From assembly GCF_021083305.1 (NCBI RefSeq), contig NZ_JAJFAY010000004.1, positions 124,001 through 188,000 of the forward strand: 64,000 nucleotides of DNA, given 5' to 3'. This document shows, in pieces, positions 35,905-44,627 of the stretch. The translations under genes were made by a program, and so were the position numbers. The notes under the pieces are model-generated. The model did no database searches. It was not told where the DNA came from and saw only the letters and a list, made by a program, of their open reading frames with translations. The first letter of the stretch is position 1; the number at the start of each line of letters is the position of its first letter. Origin of the DNA: Haladaptatus sp. DYF46. Its GTDB lineage: Archaea; Halobacteriota; Halobacteria; Halobacteriales; Haladaptataceae.

Positions 35905-36057
35905 TCACTCGTCGTCTCGAACCCGCATCTCCCCGTCCAGCGAGAGCGTCAGTTCGTCACCAGCAAGTCGAATCGTCAACCGGCTTTCCGCCGGGTCGGT
36001 CCTGCTCTTTCGCTCCGTTTCCGATCCGTTCGAATCCGGTCGGTCCGTGGGAACCAA
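35905..36057 (-). CDS. Possible small protein or remnant without ATG start
   Basis: The minus-strand frame ending at TGA 35905 reads SRLTIRLAGDELTLSLDG followed by EMRVRDDE. It is acidic, with haloarchaeal-looking codon choice, and stays open to 36105. No usable ATG or GTG exists upstream, only a TTG at 36057 giving 50 residues. It is either a gene with a rare start or the tail of a lost gene. Confidence 0.3.
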   Translation of the reverse strand: MVPTDRPDSNGSETERKSRTDPAESRLTIRLAGDELTLSLDGEMRVRDDE

Positions 36058-36128
36058 CTGACCGCTTTTCGACGTGAAAACTGCATAAACCTCACGAAAG
36101 TACGGTCAGTAATAGGAACTATAGGGAG

Positions 36129-36135
36129 TATATAT
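36129..36135 (+). promoter_or_regulatory. TATA-like box for citrate synthase gene
   Basis: TATATAT is centred 32 bases before the ATG at 36164, consistent with a very short leader. Confidence 0.5.
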
Positions 36136-36163
36136 GGCTCGGCGGTCGTAGTTCATTCGAAGC

Positions 36164-37297
36164 ATGACCGACCAACCGACGAACGAGGGACTGGAGAACG
36201 TCACCGTCGCGGAAACGCGTCGCAGTTACATCGACGGCGACGTCGGCGAACTGATAATCGGCGGCTACCCGCTCGAAGAACTCGCCGAACACGCGACGTT
36301 CGAGGAAACCGTCTACCTCCTCTGGAACGACCGGCTTCCGGACGCTGACGAGTTGACGTCGTTTCGCGCCGACCTCGCCGCGTACCGCGACCTCTCCCCC
36401 GCCACGCTCGACCTTCTCAGGGCGGCCGCGGCGGACGACGCCGACCCGATGGACGCGCTTCGGATGGGCGTCGCGGCGGCGACCATCGGCCACGACACCG
36501 ACGGCCCCGAGGACGAGGCCTGTCTCCTCGTCGCGCAACTGCCGACCATCGTGGCGGCGTACTGGCGACTCCGGAACGGCGACGAACCGGTCGCCCCCGA
36601 CGGCGACCTCTCCCACGCCGCGAACTACCTCTACATGCTCACGGGCGAGCAACCGACCGACGCCGAGACGCGCGGCCTCGAAACCTACCTCAACTCCGTC
36701 GTGGACCACGGCCTCAACGCCTCGACGTTCAGCGGCCGGGCCATCGTCTCGACGGAGACGGACCTCGTGTCGGCCGTCACCGGCGCGGTGGGTGCGCTGA
36801 AGGGACCGCTTCACGGCGGCGCTCCCGGTCCGGTGCTGGACATGCTCCTCGACATCCACGAGTCCGGTGACACCGAGGGCTACGTCGAGGAGAAACTCGA
36901 CGCCGGGGAGCGAATCATGGGATTCGGCCACCGCGTCTACAACGTCCGGGACCCGCGTGCCGCCGTCCTCTCCTCGGCCGCCGAGTCGTTCTACGAATCC
37001 GGCGGCGAACGCGACTTCTTCGAGACGGCGAAAACGGTCGAGACGACCACGACCGACCTGTTGGCCGAGCGACGGCCCGATCTGAGTCTGGCGACGAACG
37101 TCGAGTTCTACACGGCCGTCCTCCTCCACGGCATCGGGATTCCGTCGGAACTGTTCACGACGACGTTCGCCATCGCCCGCGTCGGCGGGTGGACTGCACA
37201 CTGTCTGGAACAACTGGAGGACAACCGAATCATCCGCCCACGCTCGGCCTACGTCGGGGAGCGCGACCGAACGTGGGTGCCGGTCGAGGAGCGCTGA
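36164..37297 (+). CDS. Citrate (or 2-methylcitrate) synthase
   Basis: This 377-aa protein has YIDGDVGELIIGGYPLEELAEHATFEETVYLLW at the N-terminus, LHGGAPGPVLDML with the first catalytic His, GFGHRVYNVRDPRA with the second, and a C-terminal RIIRPRSAYVG. It condenses oxaloacetate with acetyl-CoA, or with propionyl-CoA. Both types exist in haloarchaea and the sequence does not decide. It is encoded singly and convergent with the Rieske gene. Confidence 0.9.
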   Translation: MTDQPTNEGLENVTVAETRRSYIDGDVGELIIGGYPLEELAEHATFEETVYLLWNDRLPDADELTSFRADLAAYRDLSPATLDLLRAAAADDADPMDALRMGVAAATIGHDTDGPEDEACLLVAQLPTIVAAYWRLRNGDEPVAPDGDLSHAANYLYMLTGEQPTDAETRGLETYLNSVVDHGLNASTFSGRAIVSTETDLVSAVTGAVGALKGPLHGGAPGPVLDMLLDIHESGDTEGYVEEKLDAGERIMGFGHRVYNVRDPRAAVLSSAAESFYESGGERDFFETAKTVETTTTDLLAERRPDLSLATNVEFYTAVLLHGIGIPSELFTTTFAIARVGGWTAHCLEQLEDNRIIRPRSAYVGERDRTWVPVEER

Positions 37298-37304
37298 CTC
37301 GGGA

Positions 37305-38165
37305 CTACACCTCCGAACTGGTCGAATCCGTCGGGCGCGGGAGTGCGACGTACGACAGTCGTTCGATGGAGAACGGATCGTAGACGGACTGGTGGCACGG
37401 ACAGTAGATGTCGTTTTGCGCGTTGAACTTCGCGCTCGCCGGGTCGGCCTTGAACAGCGGCACGCAGCAGAAGTGGGTGCATTTGTTGAGGATGGCGATG
37501 AACCCTTCCTGCGTGCTCGCTTTCAGCCACTCGTTCGTCTTCGCCTTCTCTTCGATCGCCGTACTTCTGATTATCTGAACGGGAATCGTCCCGCTCGCCG
37601 GCACGTCCTGTGACCGCCACGTCGCGGAGGCGGGTTTTCCGAGCCCGGACTTCCCGATGCCGTCGCCCCACGTTTTGTAGTCGTCGAAATCGTCGATGTT
37701 GACCTTGTCTCCCTCCGAGGCCGTCTCGGACTGCCACGTGTACTGCGAGGCGGTGTAGCGGAAGTAGTTGTCCTGATCCGCGTCCGGTTTGATGCCGGGA
37801 TACGTCTGGACGCCACAGTACTGGAACCACTGCGAGGAGTAGGTGATTCCACCCATCTGCTGTTCGGCGACGGTGACGGTGTTACTGCCTTGTTCGACCT
37901 GTTTCACCTCGGGCCAGACGCCTTTCAGGTCGCCGTTGGCGTCGATTTCGACCGGAATCTGGGGCATCCCGCGCGGTGCGGGTCCGGCGATGTTCTCCAC
38001 GCCGTAGTACTCGACCGTCCCACCGCCCGCTCCCGACGGAGCGGTTGCGGTTTTCATCATCGCCGCCGTTCCCGTGCCGATTCCCGCTAACGCCGCGCTG
38101 CCGACGACGCCTTTGACGAATCGTCGACGAGAGGACTCCTCTGGATATTTGTCCGAATCAGACAT
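37305..38165 (-). CDS. Rieske 2Fe-2S protein with Tat signal, orphan
   Basis: This 286-aa protein starts with a Tat signal (SSRRRFVKGVVGSAALAGIG). The Rieske ligands are in CTHFCCVP (about residue 229) and CPCHQSVYDPF (about 254), with Pro-Arg-Pro near the end. The signal helix probably anchors it to the outer face of the membrane. No cytochrome b gene is adjacent, unlike in many haloarchaeal bc-type operons. A large insert (about 105-180) precedes the cluster-binding part. Confidence 0.88.
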   Translation of the reverse strand: MSDSDKYPEESSRRRFVKGVVGSAALAGIGTGTAAMMKTATAPSGAGGGTVEYYGVENIAGPAPRGMPQIPVEIDANGDLKGVWPEVKQVEQGSNTVTVAEQQMGGITYSSQWFQYCGVQTYPGIKPDADQDNYFRYTASQYTWQSETASEGDKVNIDDFDDYKTWGDGIGKSGLGKPASATWRSQDVPASGTIPVQIIRSTAIEEKAKTNEWLKASTQEGFIAILNKCTHFCCVPLFKADPASAKFNAQNDIYCPCHQSVYDPFSIERLSYVALPRPTDSTSSEV

Positions 38166-38495
38166 TTTTCACCTGCGTGTCGCTCGCTCCTGTCAGGGTC
38201 ACGGGACGAGCGATTCACGCTATCGGTCGCGACTAAGTCCCCGCCGTGCTTTGTTATTGGTAGCCAATCGGTGCGTTGCCCAGTCCTTACCCTCGGACAC
38301 CGATGGGTAAGTGTCGGTTTTCCACCACTCCCCTCCTTCCTCGCGGGGCTTACCTCTCGCCGTCTAATTTCAAAGAACTGTTATTTTTGCCCTCCTTCGC
38401 GACAGGATTCCGAACTACAGCGTCGCTTGCTTGCGATTCGTTGTTTTCACGCCCAACAGAGATATATGTGTGTTCGAGCGATTATGTACTAGAGT
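38166..38495. other. Divergent intergenic region (330 bases)
   Basis: This AT-richer spacer lies between the Rieske and KaiC-like genes. A TATA-like GATATATG (38461-38468) lies about 31 bases before the KaiC-like ATG. No ORF of merit was seen. Confidence 0.5.
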
Positions 38496-39971
38496 ATGAC
38501 TCTCGGTCCACCAACGCGAATTTCGACCGGTGTCTCTGGACTGGACGAGATACTGCACGACGGACTTATTCCGGGACGGAGCTATCTCGTTCGGGGCGAT
38601 CCGGGAACGGGGAAGACGATTCTCGGCATCAACTATCTTACCGCGAATATCGAGTCGGGCGAGACGGTGTTGTTCGTGAATCTGGAGGAGTCGAAGGACG
38701 AGGTCCGGGCGAACGCGGCGACACTCGGTATCGACCTTTCGGGCGTGCATTTTCTCGATTTGAGTCCGGACTCGGACGTGTTCGTCGACGACCAGTCCTA
38801 CGACATCTTCACCCCGAGCGAAGTCGAACAGGAACCGCTTACGCAGGCGATAACCGACCGGGTCGAATCCACCGACCCCGACCGGGTGTTCATCGACCCG
38901 CTCACGAAACTTCGCCACCTGACCTCGGGCGAGTACCAGTTCAGAAAGCAGGTCATTGCGTTCATGCGATACCTGAAAGAGCAGGGTGCAACCGTGCTGG
39001 TCACGTCGGAGAACACGGAAACCTCGCCCGACGACGACTTGCAGTACATGACCGACGGGACCATCCAACTCGAACGGTCGGAACGCGGGCGGACGATCGA
39101 GGTGCCGAAGTTCCGCGGGTCGTCCATCCGGGAGGGAAAACACTCGATGCGAATCGAGGAGGGCGGTCTCGCCGTCTATCCGGAACTCATCACGAACGAG
39201 GAGGGAAGCGAGTACGTCGCCGAACCGATTCCCTCGGGCGTCAGCGAAATCGACGAACTGCTGCACGGCGGCTTGGAGCGCGGCACGGTATCGGTCCTCA
39301 GCGGTCCGACCGGCGTCGGCAAGACGACGGCCGGAACGCAGTTCATGAGGGAGGCCGCGAACCGCGGCGAGCGGTCGATAATCTACATGTTCGAGGAGTC
39401 GACCGAGACGTTCATGCAACGCAACAAAGCCATCGGCATCCCGGTCGGGGAGATGATCGCCGAGGGGACGCTCTCGGTCGAGGAGGTCGAACCGCTCGAC
39501 CACTCGGCGATGGAGTTCGCGAGGAAGGTGCGCCACGAGGTGGAGGAAAACGACAGCAGTATCGTGATGATAGACGGGATACAGGGGTACAAACTCTCCG
39601 TCAGTAGCGAGGACAAACGGACGTTGGTTCGGAAACTCCACACCCTGTCGCGGTACCTGAAGAGCATGGGCGTGACCGTCATCCTCGTCGACGAAATCGG
39701 CACCGTGACCGGCGATTTCAAGGCGACGGAGGCGGGAATCAGCTACCTCGCCGACAACCTCGTCTTCCTCCGGCACCTCGAAATTGCCGGCGAGATGCGC
39801 AAAGCCATCGGCGTGTTGAAAAAACGGACGAGCGACTTCGAGCGCACGCTCCGCGAGTTCCGCATCACCGAACACGGCCTCGAAGTCGGCGAACCGCTGA
39901 TCGGCCTTCGCGGCGTCCTCTCGGGTGCTCCCGAGTGGGTCGAATCCGCACCCGAACCCGATGATGGATGA
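38496..39971 (+). CDS. KaiC-like double-domain ATPase
   Basis: This 491-aa protein has two RecA/KaiC domains. Walker A GDPGTGKT is near residue 35 and GPTGVGKT near residue 270. Paired acidic residues follow each strand (NLEESKDE and MFEESTETF), as in the catalytic glutamates of KaiC. By hand alignment to KaiC II, the phosphosite region reads TEAGISYLADN. The Thr426 and Ser431 positions look kept and Thr432 is Tyr. No KaiA/KaiB genes are near. The following receiver-like gene overlaps by four bases, suggesting a signalling module. Confidence 0.9.
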   Translation: MTLGPPTRISTGVSGLDEILHDGLIPGRSYLVRGDPGTGKTILGINYLTANIESGETVLFVNLEESKDEVRANAATLGIDLSGVHFLDLSPDSDVFVDDQSYDIFTPSEVEQEPLTQAITDRVESTDPDRVFIDPLTKLRHLTSGEYQFRKQVIAFMRYLKEQGATVLVTSENTETSPDDDLQYMTDGTIQLERSERGRTIEVPKFRGSSIREGKHSMRIEEGGLAVYPELITNEEGSEYVAEPIPSGVSEIDELLHGGLERGTVSVLSGPTGVGKTTAGTQFMREAANRGERSIIYMFEESTETFMQRNKAIGIPVGEMIAEGTLSVEEVEPLDHSAMEFARKVRHEVEENDSSIVMIDGIQGYKLSVSSEDKRTLVRKLHTLSRYLKSMGVTVILVDEIGTVTGDFKATEAGISYLADNLVFLRHLEIAGEMRKAIGVLKKRTSDFERTLREFRITEHGLEVGEPLIGLRGVLSGAPEWVESAPEPDDG

Positions 39972-40336
39972 CCGCTCCATCATTCGTGCTCGTCTTGAGC
40001 AGGAACGAGCGCAACCTCTCGCTCCTTGCCGACCTCGTTTCCGAGGAGGGGTGTGAAACGAAACCGGTCACGTCGGTCGTGGAGTTCGACGCCGTGTTAC
40101 GCGGCGAGGCCTCGATAGCCGTCGCCGTCCTCGACACCGAGGGGTACACCGCCGACCTCTGGAAGCGCTGTGAGCACCTCCACGAACGCGAAATTCCCAC
40201 CGTGATTCTCACTCCCGAGACGCCGCCGCACCTCAGACGCGAAGCCATCAGTCGCGGCGTTCGCTCCATCCTCGAAAAACCGGTCGATACGGCCGACTTG
40301 CGCGCGACGATACGCGGCATGCTCAATACGGACTGA
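39968..40336 (+). CDS. Receiver-like (CheY-fold) protein coupled to KaiC-like gene
   Basis: The 122 residues follow the beta-alpha pattern of receivers: VLVLSRNERNLSLLADLV, then VAVLDTEGY with an Asp at the likely phospho-site, PTVILTPETPP and a late ILEKPVDTADL with the conserved Lys-Pro. The acidic pair at the N-terminus is replaced (SRNE), so phosphorylation chemistry is doubtful. It has no output domain. ATGA coupling to the ATPase implies that they act together. Confidence 0.75.
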   Translation: MTAPSFVLVLSRNERNLSLLADLVSEEGCETKPVTSVVEFDAVLRGEASIAVAVLDTEGYTADLWKRCEHLHEREIPTVILTPETPPHLRREAISRGVRSILEKPVDTADLRATIRGMLNTD

Positions 40337-40612
40337 GACACTGATGCGTTCATAACATCGGGATCTACACACGTAGAAACACGGACATAGGCTGTCCATT
40401 TACAGGCGACACGCTACGCACCACGTCGTCGAACGAACGGCCGAATCGACTCCCGTGGCCGGGAACTCCACGTTTCCAGCACTTACGGGGAATGTCGAGA
40501 GCAACGGTCAGCCGGTTTCGGCGTCCTCGTCTCGCTCGTTTCGCTCATCGCGCTGACGCTTCTCGTCCGCGAGAGACAACGCCTTTAACGCTCTCGCGGT
40601 ATCCTTTCGCAA

Positions 40613-41359
40613 ATGCGAATCGAGAACAGTTTCATTCCCGTCCGCGGGGTGGGCGAGAAGACGGAGCGGAAACTCTGGCAAAACGGCGTCGCTCACTGGG
40701 ACGAGTTCGACCCGTCGCACGTCGGCGATGCGACCGGCGACCGCATCGAGTCGTTCATCGCCACCGCGAGCGAGCACTTGGACGACGGCAACTCCGGGTT
40801 CTTCTCCTCTGCGTTTCCCAGCGGCGAGAGTTGGCGACTGTACGAGAATTTCCGTTCTTCGACCTGCTTTTTCGACATCGAGACGACCGGCCTGAGCCAC
40901 TATTCGAGCGTCGTCACCACGGTCAGCCTCCATCGGGACGGCGAGACGAAGACGCTCGTCCGCGGCGACGATTTGACCGCCGAGACCCTCCGGCGCGAAC
41001 TCGGCGAGTCGGATTTGGTCGTCTCGTTCAACGGCAAGCGCTTCGACCAACCGTTCCTCGAACACGAGTTCGACTTGTCAATCGACACGCCCCACGTCGA
41101 TTTGATGTACGTCTGCAAACGCCTCGGTCTCACCGGCGGCCTCAGCGCGGTGGAAGCAGACCTCGACATCGGTCGCGGCGGCATGGACATCGGCGGCGAG
41201 GACGCGGTTCGACTCTGGCACCAGTACGAAGCGGGCGACGAGGACGCCCTCGACACCCTCGTCAGATACAACCAGTACGACACGCAGAACCTCGAAACGA
41301 TCCTCGATTACGCCTGCGAGACGCTCCACGACGACGTGTTCGCGCGTCACCTTCCCTGA
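40613..41359 (+). CDS. RNase H-like DEDD exonuclease-type protein (YprB-like)
   Basis: This 248-aa protein starts with a helix-hairpin-helix-like segment (IPVRGVGEKTERKLWQNGV), followed by a 3'-5' exonuclease fold. FFDIETTGL carries the first Asp/Glu pair (about residue 88), VSFNGKRFDQPFL the second Asp, HVDLMYVCK follows, and YNQYDTQNL carries the final Asp. It is probably a nuclease acting on DNA or RNA, with the target unknown. A SAM or helicase partner is not adjacent. Confidence 0.85.
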   Translation: MRIENSFIPVRGVGEKTERKLWQNGVAHWDEFDPSHVGDATGDRIESFIATASEHLDDGNSGFFSSAFPSGESWRLYENFRSSTCFFDIETTGLSHYSSVVTTVSLHRDGETKTLVRGDDLTAETLRRELGESDLVVSFNGKRFDQPFLEHEFDLSIDTPHVDLMYVCKRLGLTGGLSAVEADLDIGRGGMDIGGEDAVRLWHQYEAGDEDALDTLVRYNQYDTQNLETILDYACETLHDDVFARHLP

Positions 41360-41787
41360 ATTCGATACTACCGCGATTTTCGGCTCGTTTCGGAACGATT
41401 TCGACTTTTTCAACTCCGTGGAATCGGTTTCCAGTTCCGAGTGTTCGTATCTCCAATTTGGCGCGCGCTGGCGAGGCGTTCCGGCCAGCATTCGGCCGGA
41501 ACGCCTCGATGAAGCGTGCGAGGGATGAGTATCGGAGGCCGGAGTTCCCGCGAGCGAGGGCGGGAAGACGCGGTTTGTCTTCCCCTGCGAGCGAGGGGGA
41601 ACTCGAAAGAGCGGGGCTCTTTCGGAGGCCGAGAAACGCAATCGGTTGGGGAGGGTGTGGCTTTCGAAGTCCGTCTCTCAGTGGTAGTGGCTCAAACGCT
41701 TCCAACGAAAACGCGTCGCGACCTCGACTACCCGAAAACTGCTATGACTGCACTGTTCCCTCTCGGTCTCGAAAAGGGACTCCCTGC
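41360..41787. other. Intergenic region (428 bases) dominated by hairpins
   Basis: No credible gene lies here. The centre is a cluster of five hairpins (41472-41624, separate entry). The rest shows no clear structure. Confidence 0.5.
41472..41624. repeat. Cluster of five perfect hairpins between genes
   Basis: Hairpin 1 has 15-base perfect arms (41472-41486 and 41494-41508). Hairpin 2 is TTCCCGC/GCGGGAA (41545-41566). Hairpin 3 is GGGAAGAC/GTCTTCCC (41562-41584). Hairpin 4 is TTCCCC/GGGGAA (41580-41601). Hairpin 5 is CGAAAGAGC/GCTCTTTCG with a GGG triloop (41604-41624). Hairpins 2, 3 and 4 overlap and are mutually exclusive, so alternative folds are possible. Two loops share GAGCGAG. It looks like a mobile palindromic unit or a structured RNA. 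Confidence 0.65.
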
Positions 41788-42780
41788 TCACCGACCCGCT
41801 TTCATCCGTTCTTCGAACAGGTCGTCCAAATCCGGGGATTCGACCAGTTCGTACTCGTCGCCGACGCGCTCGGCGTAGCCCGCTTCCGCGAGGTGCCGAA
41901 GGTGGGCGTAGGACTCGCCGGGGCCGTGGAGGAGGTGGATGCCGTCCAGTTCGCCGAACAGGTGGGACCCCACGGTCCACGGGTCGGTGGGACCGTTGTC
42001 CTCCAGCACATCGATGACGTCCTCGGCGCGTTCGCGGTGGTGGGCGTAAATCTCGTCGGCGCGCTCCGCCGGGTCGAGCGAGTCGCCGTGGCCGGGCCAC
42101 GCGCGGGTGTATTCCTCCGAGACGAAGTGAGAAAGCGTATCGAGGTAGGTGGCGAGCGGGTTTTCGAGGCGGACGTCCGCGCCGCCGACGTTGGGTGTGT
42201 AGTTTTCGAGGAGGGCGTCACCGCAGAACAGTTCGCGACCCGAGTCGCCGTCGAAGGCGAATCCGGCGAGGCCGGCGGTGTGGCCGGGAAGGTGGACGGC
42301 TTCGAGTTCGAGGTCGCCGACGTCGAACGTGTCGCCCGCGGCGAACGGTTCGACGGTGGGTTCGGGGCCGTCGAGACGACCGACGTCCTGTGCGTGCTGG
42401 AACACCGGGGCTTGTATTCGCTCGGGAAGTCCCCACTCGTCGAGCAGACGTCGTTGGCGGGCCTCGATGGCGTCCCACGCGGACTCCGATTGGGCGACGA
42501 GCGCGGCGTCTTCCTCGTGGACGAAAACGGTGGCGTCGCTTCGCTCTTGGATGGTTCCCGCGAGTCCGGCGTGGTCGGGATGCCAATGGGTGATGAACAC
42601 GTCGTCTATGTCGCCGATCGAACGGTCGTAGTCGGCCAACCCGGACTCCAACGAATCGAGCGTTTCGGGCTTCCTGACGCTCGTATCGATGAGCGTCGTG
42701 GGGGCGTCGGCGTCGGAACCGAGGAGGTAGATGCTGTTTTCCCCCTCGAACTGCGTGTTTTCGAGTCGAATTCGGTTCAC
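41788..42780 (-). CDS. MBL-fold metallo-hydrolase
   Basis: This 330-aa protein has the metallo-beta-lactamase motif THWHPDHAGL (about residue 64), LPGHTAGLAGFAF, FCGDALLENYTPNVG and AWPGHGDSLD supplying the later His and Asp ligands. A C-terminal winged-helix-like tail (LFGELDGIHLLHGPGESYAHL) matches the lactonase/thioesterase LACTB2-like group. The substrate is unknown. Confidence 0.87.
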   Translation of the reverse strand: MNRIRLENTQFEGENSIYLLGSDADAPTTLIDTSVRKPETLDSLESGLADYDRSIGDIDDVFITHWHPDHAGLAGTIQERSDATVFVHEEDAALVAQSESAWDAIEARQRRLLDEWGLPERIQAPVFQHAQDVGRLDGPEPTVEPFAAGDTFDVGDLELEAVHLPGHTAGLAGFAFDGDSGRELFCGDALLENYTPNVGGADVRLENPLATYLDTLSHFVSEEYTRAWPGHGDSLDPAERADEIYAHHRERAEDVIDVLEDNGPTDPWTVGSHLFGELDGIHLLHGPGESYAHLRHLAEAGYAERVGDEYELVESPDLDDLFEERMKAGR

Positions 42781-42862
42781 ACCCGTTTTTCAGAGCCGAT
42801 GCTTATGATATTTTTTATGCTTATCTCGATAACGATAGGTTGCGTTCGCGTCACACCTCGTG

Positions 42863-43462
42863 TTATTCGTCGTTCGTGAGCAGCTGTGCGAGCGACAGCG
42901 CCGCGAACGAAGCGACGATGAGGACGTTCCAGACGAGGTCCGGAACGACGGTGAGCGGTGAGACGCCCATCCACGTCGCCGCCATGAGGGCGACGCCGAC
43001 TGCGGTGAGGACCCGGTAGTAGCGTAGCCAAGGGATTTCGTCTTCGCTCTGGAACTCTTCGGTCGTCTCCACGTCGTCCGTGGGTCGTCCGTTAGCGTCG
43101 AGATACGGGTCGAACTGGTCGGCCAGCGGCCCGCGTTCGACGATGCCGCGACTCTTGTTGTATCGGATGATCCCCTCGCTTTCGAGTTTCGGCAGGTGGG
43201 ACTGATACAGCGCGATGTAGACGCGCTGGCGCTCGTCGGATGTGAGCGCTTGGACAGTGGTGTCGTTTTCCCACGCCGCGACCTGCTCTGCGAGGTCGCG
43301 CATCTCGACCGTGCCGCCGGTGTCCTTCAGGAACCGAAGCGCGTCTCGGCGACGTTGTGTCTGGAGAATATGAAATATCTTGTCGCGCGAGAGCGGTTCG
43401 ACTGATTCGTCGGACGCGTGGTCGAACTCCTCTACCGCCGTCGAGTCGGAACTAACGCTCAT
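42863..43462 (-). CDS. DUF7344-type HTH protein with two membrane helices
   Basis: This 199-aa protein has an N-terminal ArsR-like winged helix (LSRDKIFHILQTQRRRDALRFL to SEGIIRYNKSRGIVERG). A short acidic linker and two hydrophobic helices follow (VGVALMAATWMGVSPL and VLIVASFAALSLAQLL). It is therefore a membrane-tethered DNA-binding protein as in the haloarchaeal DUF7344 group. The target is unknown, and the divergent gene at 43760 is a candidate. Confidence 0.8.
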   Translation of the reverse strand: MSVSSDSTAVEEFDHASDESVEPLSRDKIFHILQTQRRRDALRFLKDTGGTVEMRDLAEQVAAWENDTTVQALTSDERQRVYIALYQSHLPKLESEGIIRYNKSRGIVERGPLADQFDPYLDANGRPTDDVETTEEFQSEDEIPWLRYYRVLTAVGVALMAATWMGVSPLTVVPDLVWNVLIVASFAALSLAQLLTNDE

Positions 43463-43670
43463 CGTTTCGTGCCCTGGTATGCGGTGCTTTCCACGTGTGC
43501 CCGAACGCTCGATCGGGGAGTTACGCCGTTACTTCGCACCGAGATTCCCCGTCGTCTCGGTAATCGGTCGTTTCGTTTCTCGCGTGCCATGTAGTTCAAT
43601 ATCTCCTGTCCATTTTATAAAGGTATTGGGTCTGTGTCGATGATAAAGCTCTAATTTATCTTCCGGTCAC

Positions 43671-43685
43671 AGAACGGTACGTTCT
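43671..43685. promoter_or_regulatory. Short dyad AGAACG-GTA-CGTTCT
   Basis: Six-base perfect arms lie in the 297-base divergent spacer between the DUF7344 gene and the gene at 43760. It is a candidate operator for the tethered regulator. Confidence 0.35.
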
Positions 43686-43759
43686 TTCCCGCCATGTTTG
43701 TTTCGCCAAGGGGACGTTGCCGGGGTTTTAATATCTCGAAATGGAAGCTTTCCACGACG

Positions 43760-44134
43760 ATGGCAAATTTCGACGGGAGGGAGTACAGGCGAGTCGTGCA
43801 GCGACTCGCCGGCAACGTTCGGGAACGAGTTGGGTCCGGAATGAGCATGCGCTCTGCTCTCTATCGGTCGGTCGGCGAATGCGTGGGGGACCTCTGGAAC
43901 CGTGACGTGTCGCTTCGCGTCTGTGAACTCTCCGAGCGGGAACCGGAAATCGAGATGGTGACCGAAATCGTCGCCGAGGACGCGACGGAGACGCACGCCG
44001 ACTACGAGGTGTTCGTTCGCGCGATGGCGTTTTCCGTCCTCGAACAGGACGTGCGTGACGTGGTCGAAAACACGGTTTCCGTCGAGCGGGAAGCCCTAAA
44101 TATCGGAGTCGACCGCCCCGAATATAGCGATTAG
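43760..44134 (+). CDS. Haloarchaeal protein of unknown function
   Basis: The ATG at 43760 gives 124 aa starting MANFDGREYRRVVQRLAG. It is soluble, mostly helical-looking and acidic toward the C-terminus, without recognisable motif. Upstream in-frame codons from 43694 read poorly. It is divergent from the membrane-tethered HTH gene. Confidence 0.55.
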   Translation: MANFDGREYRRVVQRLAGNVRERVGSGMSMRSALYRSVGECVGDLWNRDVSLRVCELSEREPEIEMVTEIVAEDATETHADYEVFVRAMAFSVLEQDVRDVVENTVSVEREALNIGVDRPEYSD

Positions 44135-44171
44135 GCGACACGTTTAGGCGCTTCCGTGTCGTGTTGATTCC

Positions 44172-44360
44172 ATGCCCAGTAGCGCCCGTCCGGACGAGGA
44201 GTTCGTCTCCTGTTCCAACTGTGGTAAACTTGTGAACCTCTCGGAGTACCATCCGACGGTGGTCGTCAGACACAGCGTCACCGCCAACCAAACGGAGAAC
44301 CTAACGCTTCACTTCTGTAGCGAGGACTGTTTGGACGAGTGGACCGGTCCGTTCCCGTAA
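44172..44360 (+). CDS. Small zinc-binding protein, MYM/TRASH-like
   Basis: The 62 residues contain CSNCGKLVNLSEYHP and HFCSEDCLDEW. The arrangement C-x2-C...FC-x3-C resembles treble-clef MYM/TRASH metal-binding domains. It probably binds one Zn, as do many haloarchaeal micro-proteins. The function is unknown. Confidence 0.7.
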   Translation: MPSSARPDEEFVSCSNCGKLVNLSEYHPTVVVRHSVTANQTENLTLHFCSEDCLDEWTGPFP

Positions 44361-44438
44361 TCCGACGGTCGCGGTAAGCTCACCTTACCGGGCGAACGCT
44401 CAGCGTGTTTTACCCGCCTCCTCGCCGTCGGCAGCCGC

Positions 44439-44627
44439 ATGGAGTTCGAACGCCCGGAATCGCGCTGGAAACGCGCCGCCATCATCGGTGGCATCGCGCT
44501 CGGATTTTTCGCCGCCTCGTTCGTCGTGCTTCCAGTCGCGCTCCTCGCAGTCGAGTTCGTCGCGGGAATCGTGGTCGGAATAGTTCGCGTCGTCACCGAA
44601 CCTCGTACGGATCGGCGCCCGGCATGA
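44439..44627 (+). CDS. Small membrane protein (62 aa)
   Basis: It reads MEFERPESRWKRAAII then about 35 hydrophobic residues forming one or two helices, and a short Arg-rich tail. Its 3' end overlaps the opposing uracil-DNA-glycosylase-like gene by 35 bases. No family was recognised. Confidence 0.6.
   Translation: MEFERPESRWKRAAIIGGIALGFFAASFVVLPVALLAVEFVAGIVVGIVRVVTEPRTDRRPA

Larger units (their letters stand above)
35724..36163. other. Intergenic region (440 bases)
   Basis: The region holds an inverted repeat (35827-35850), a possible short minus-strand coding remnant (35905-36057) and a TATA-like box for citrate synthase (36129-36135). No full gene is evident. Confidence 0.5.

Noticed and set aside
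41360..41787. tRNA or other known RNA gene in the hairpin-rich gap
   Set aside because: No cloverleaf, T-loop consensus or CCA-proximal pattern. Hairpins are symmetric palindromes instead.
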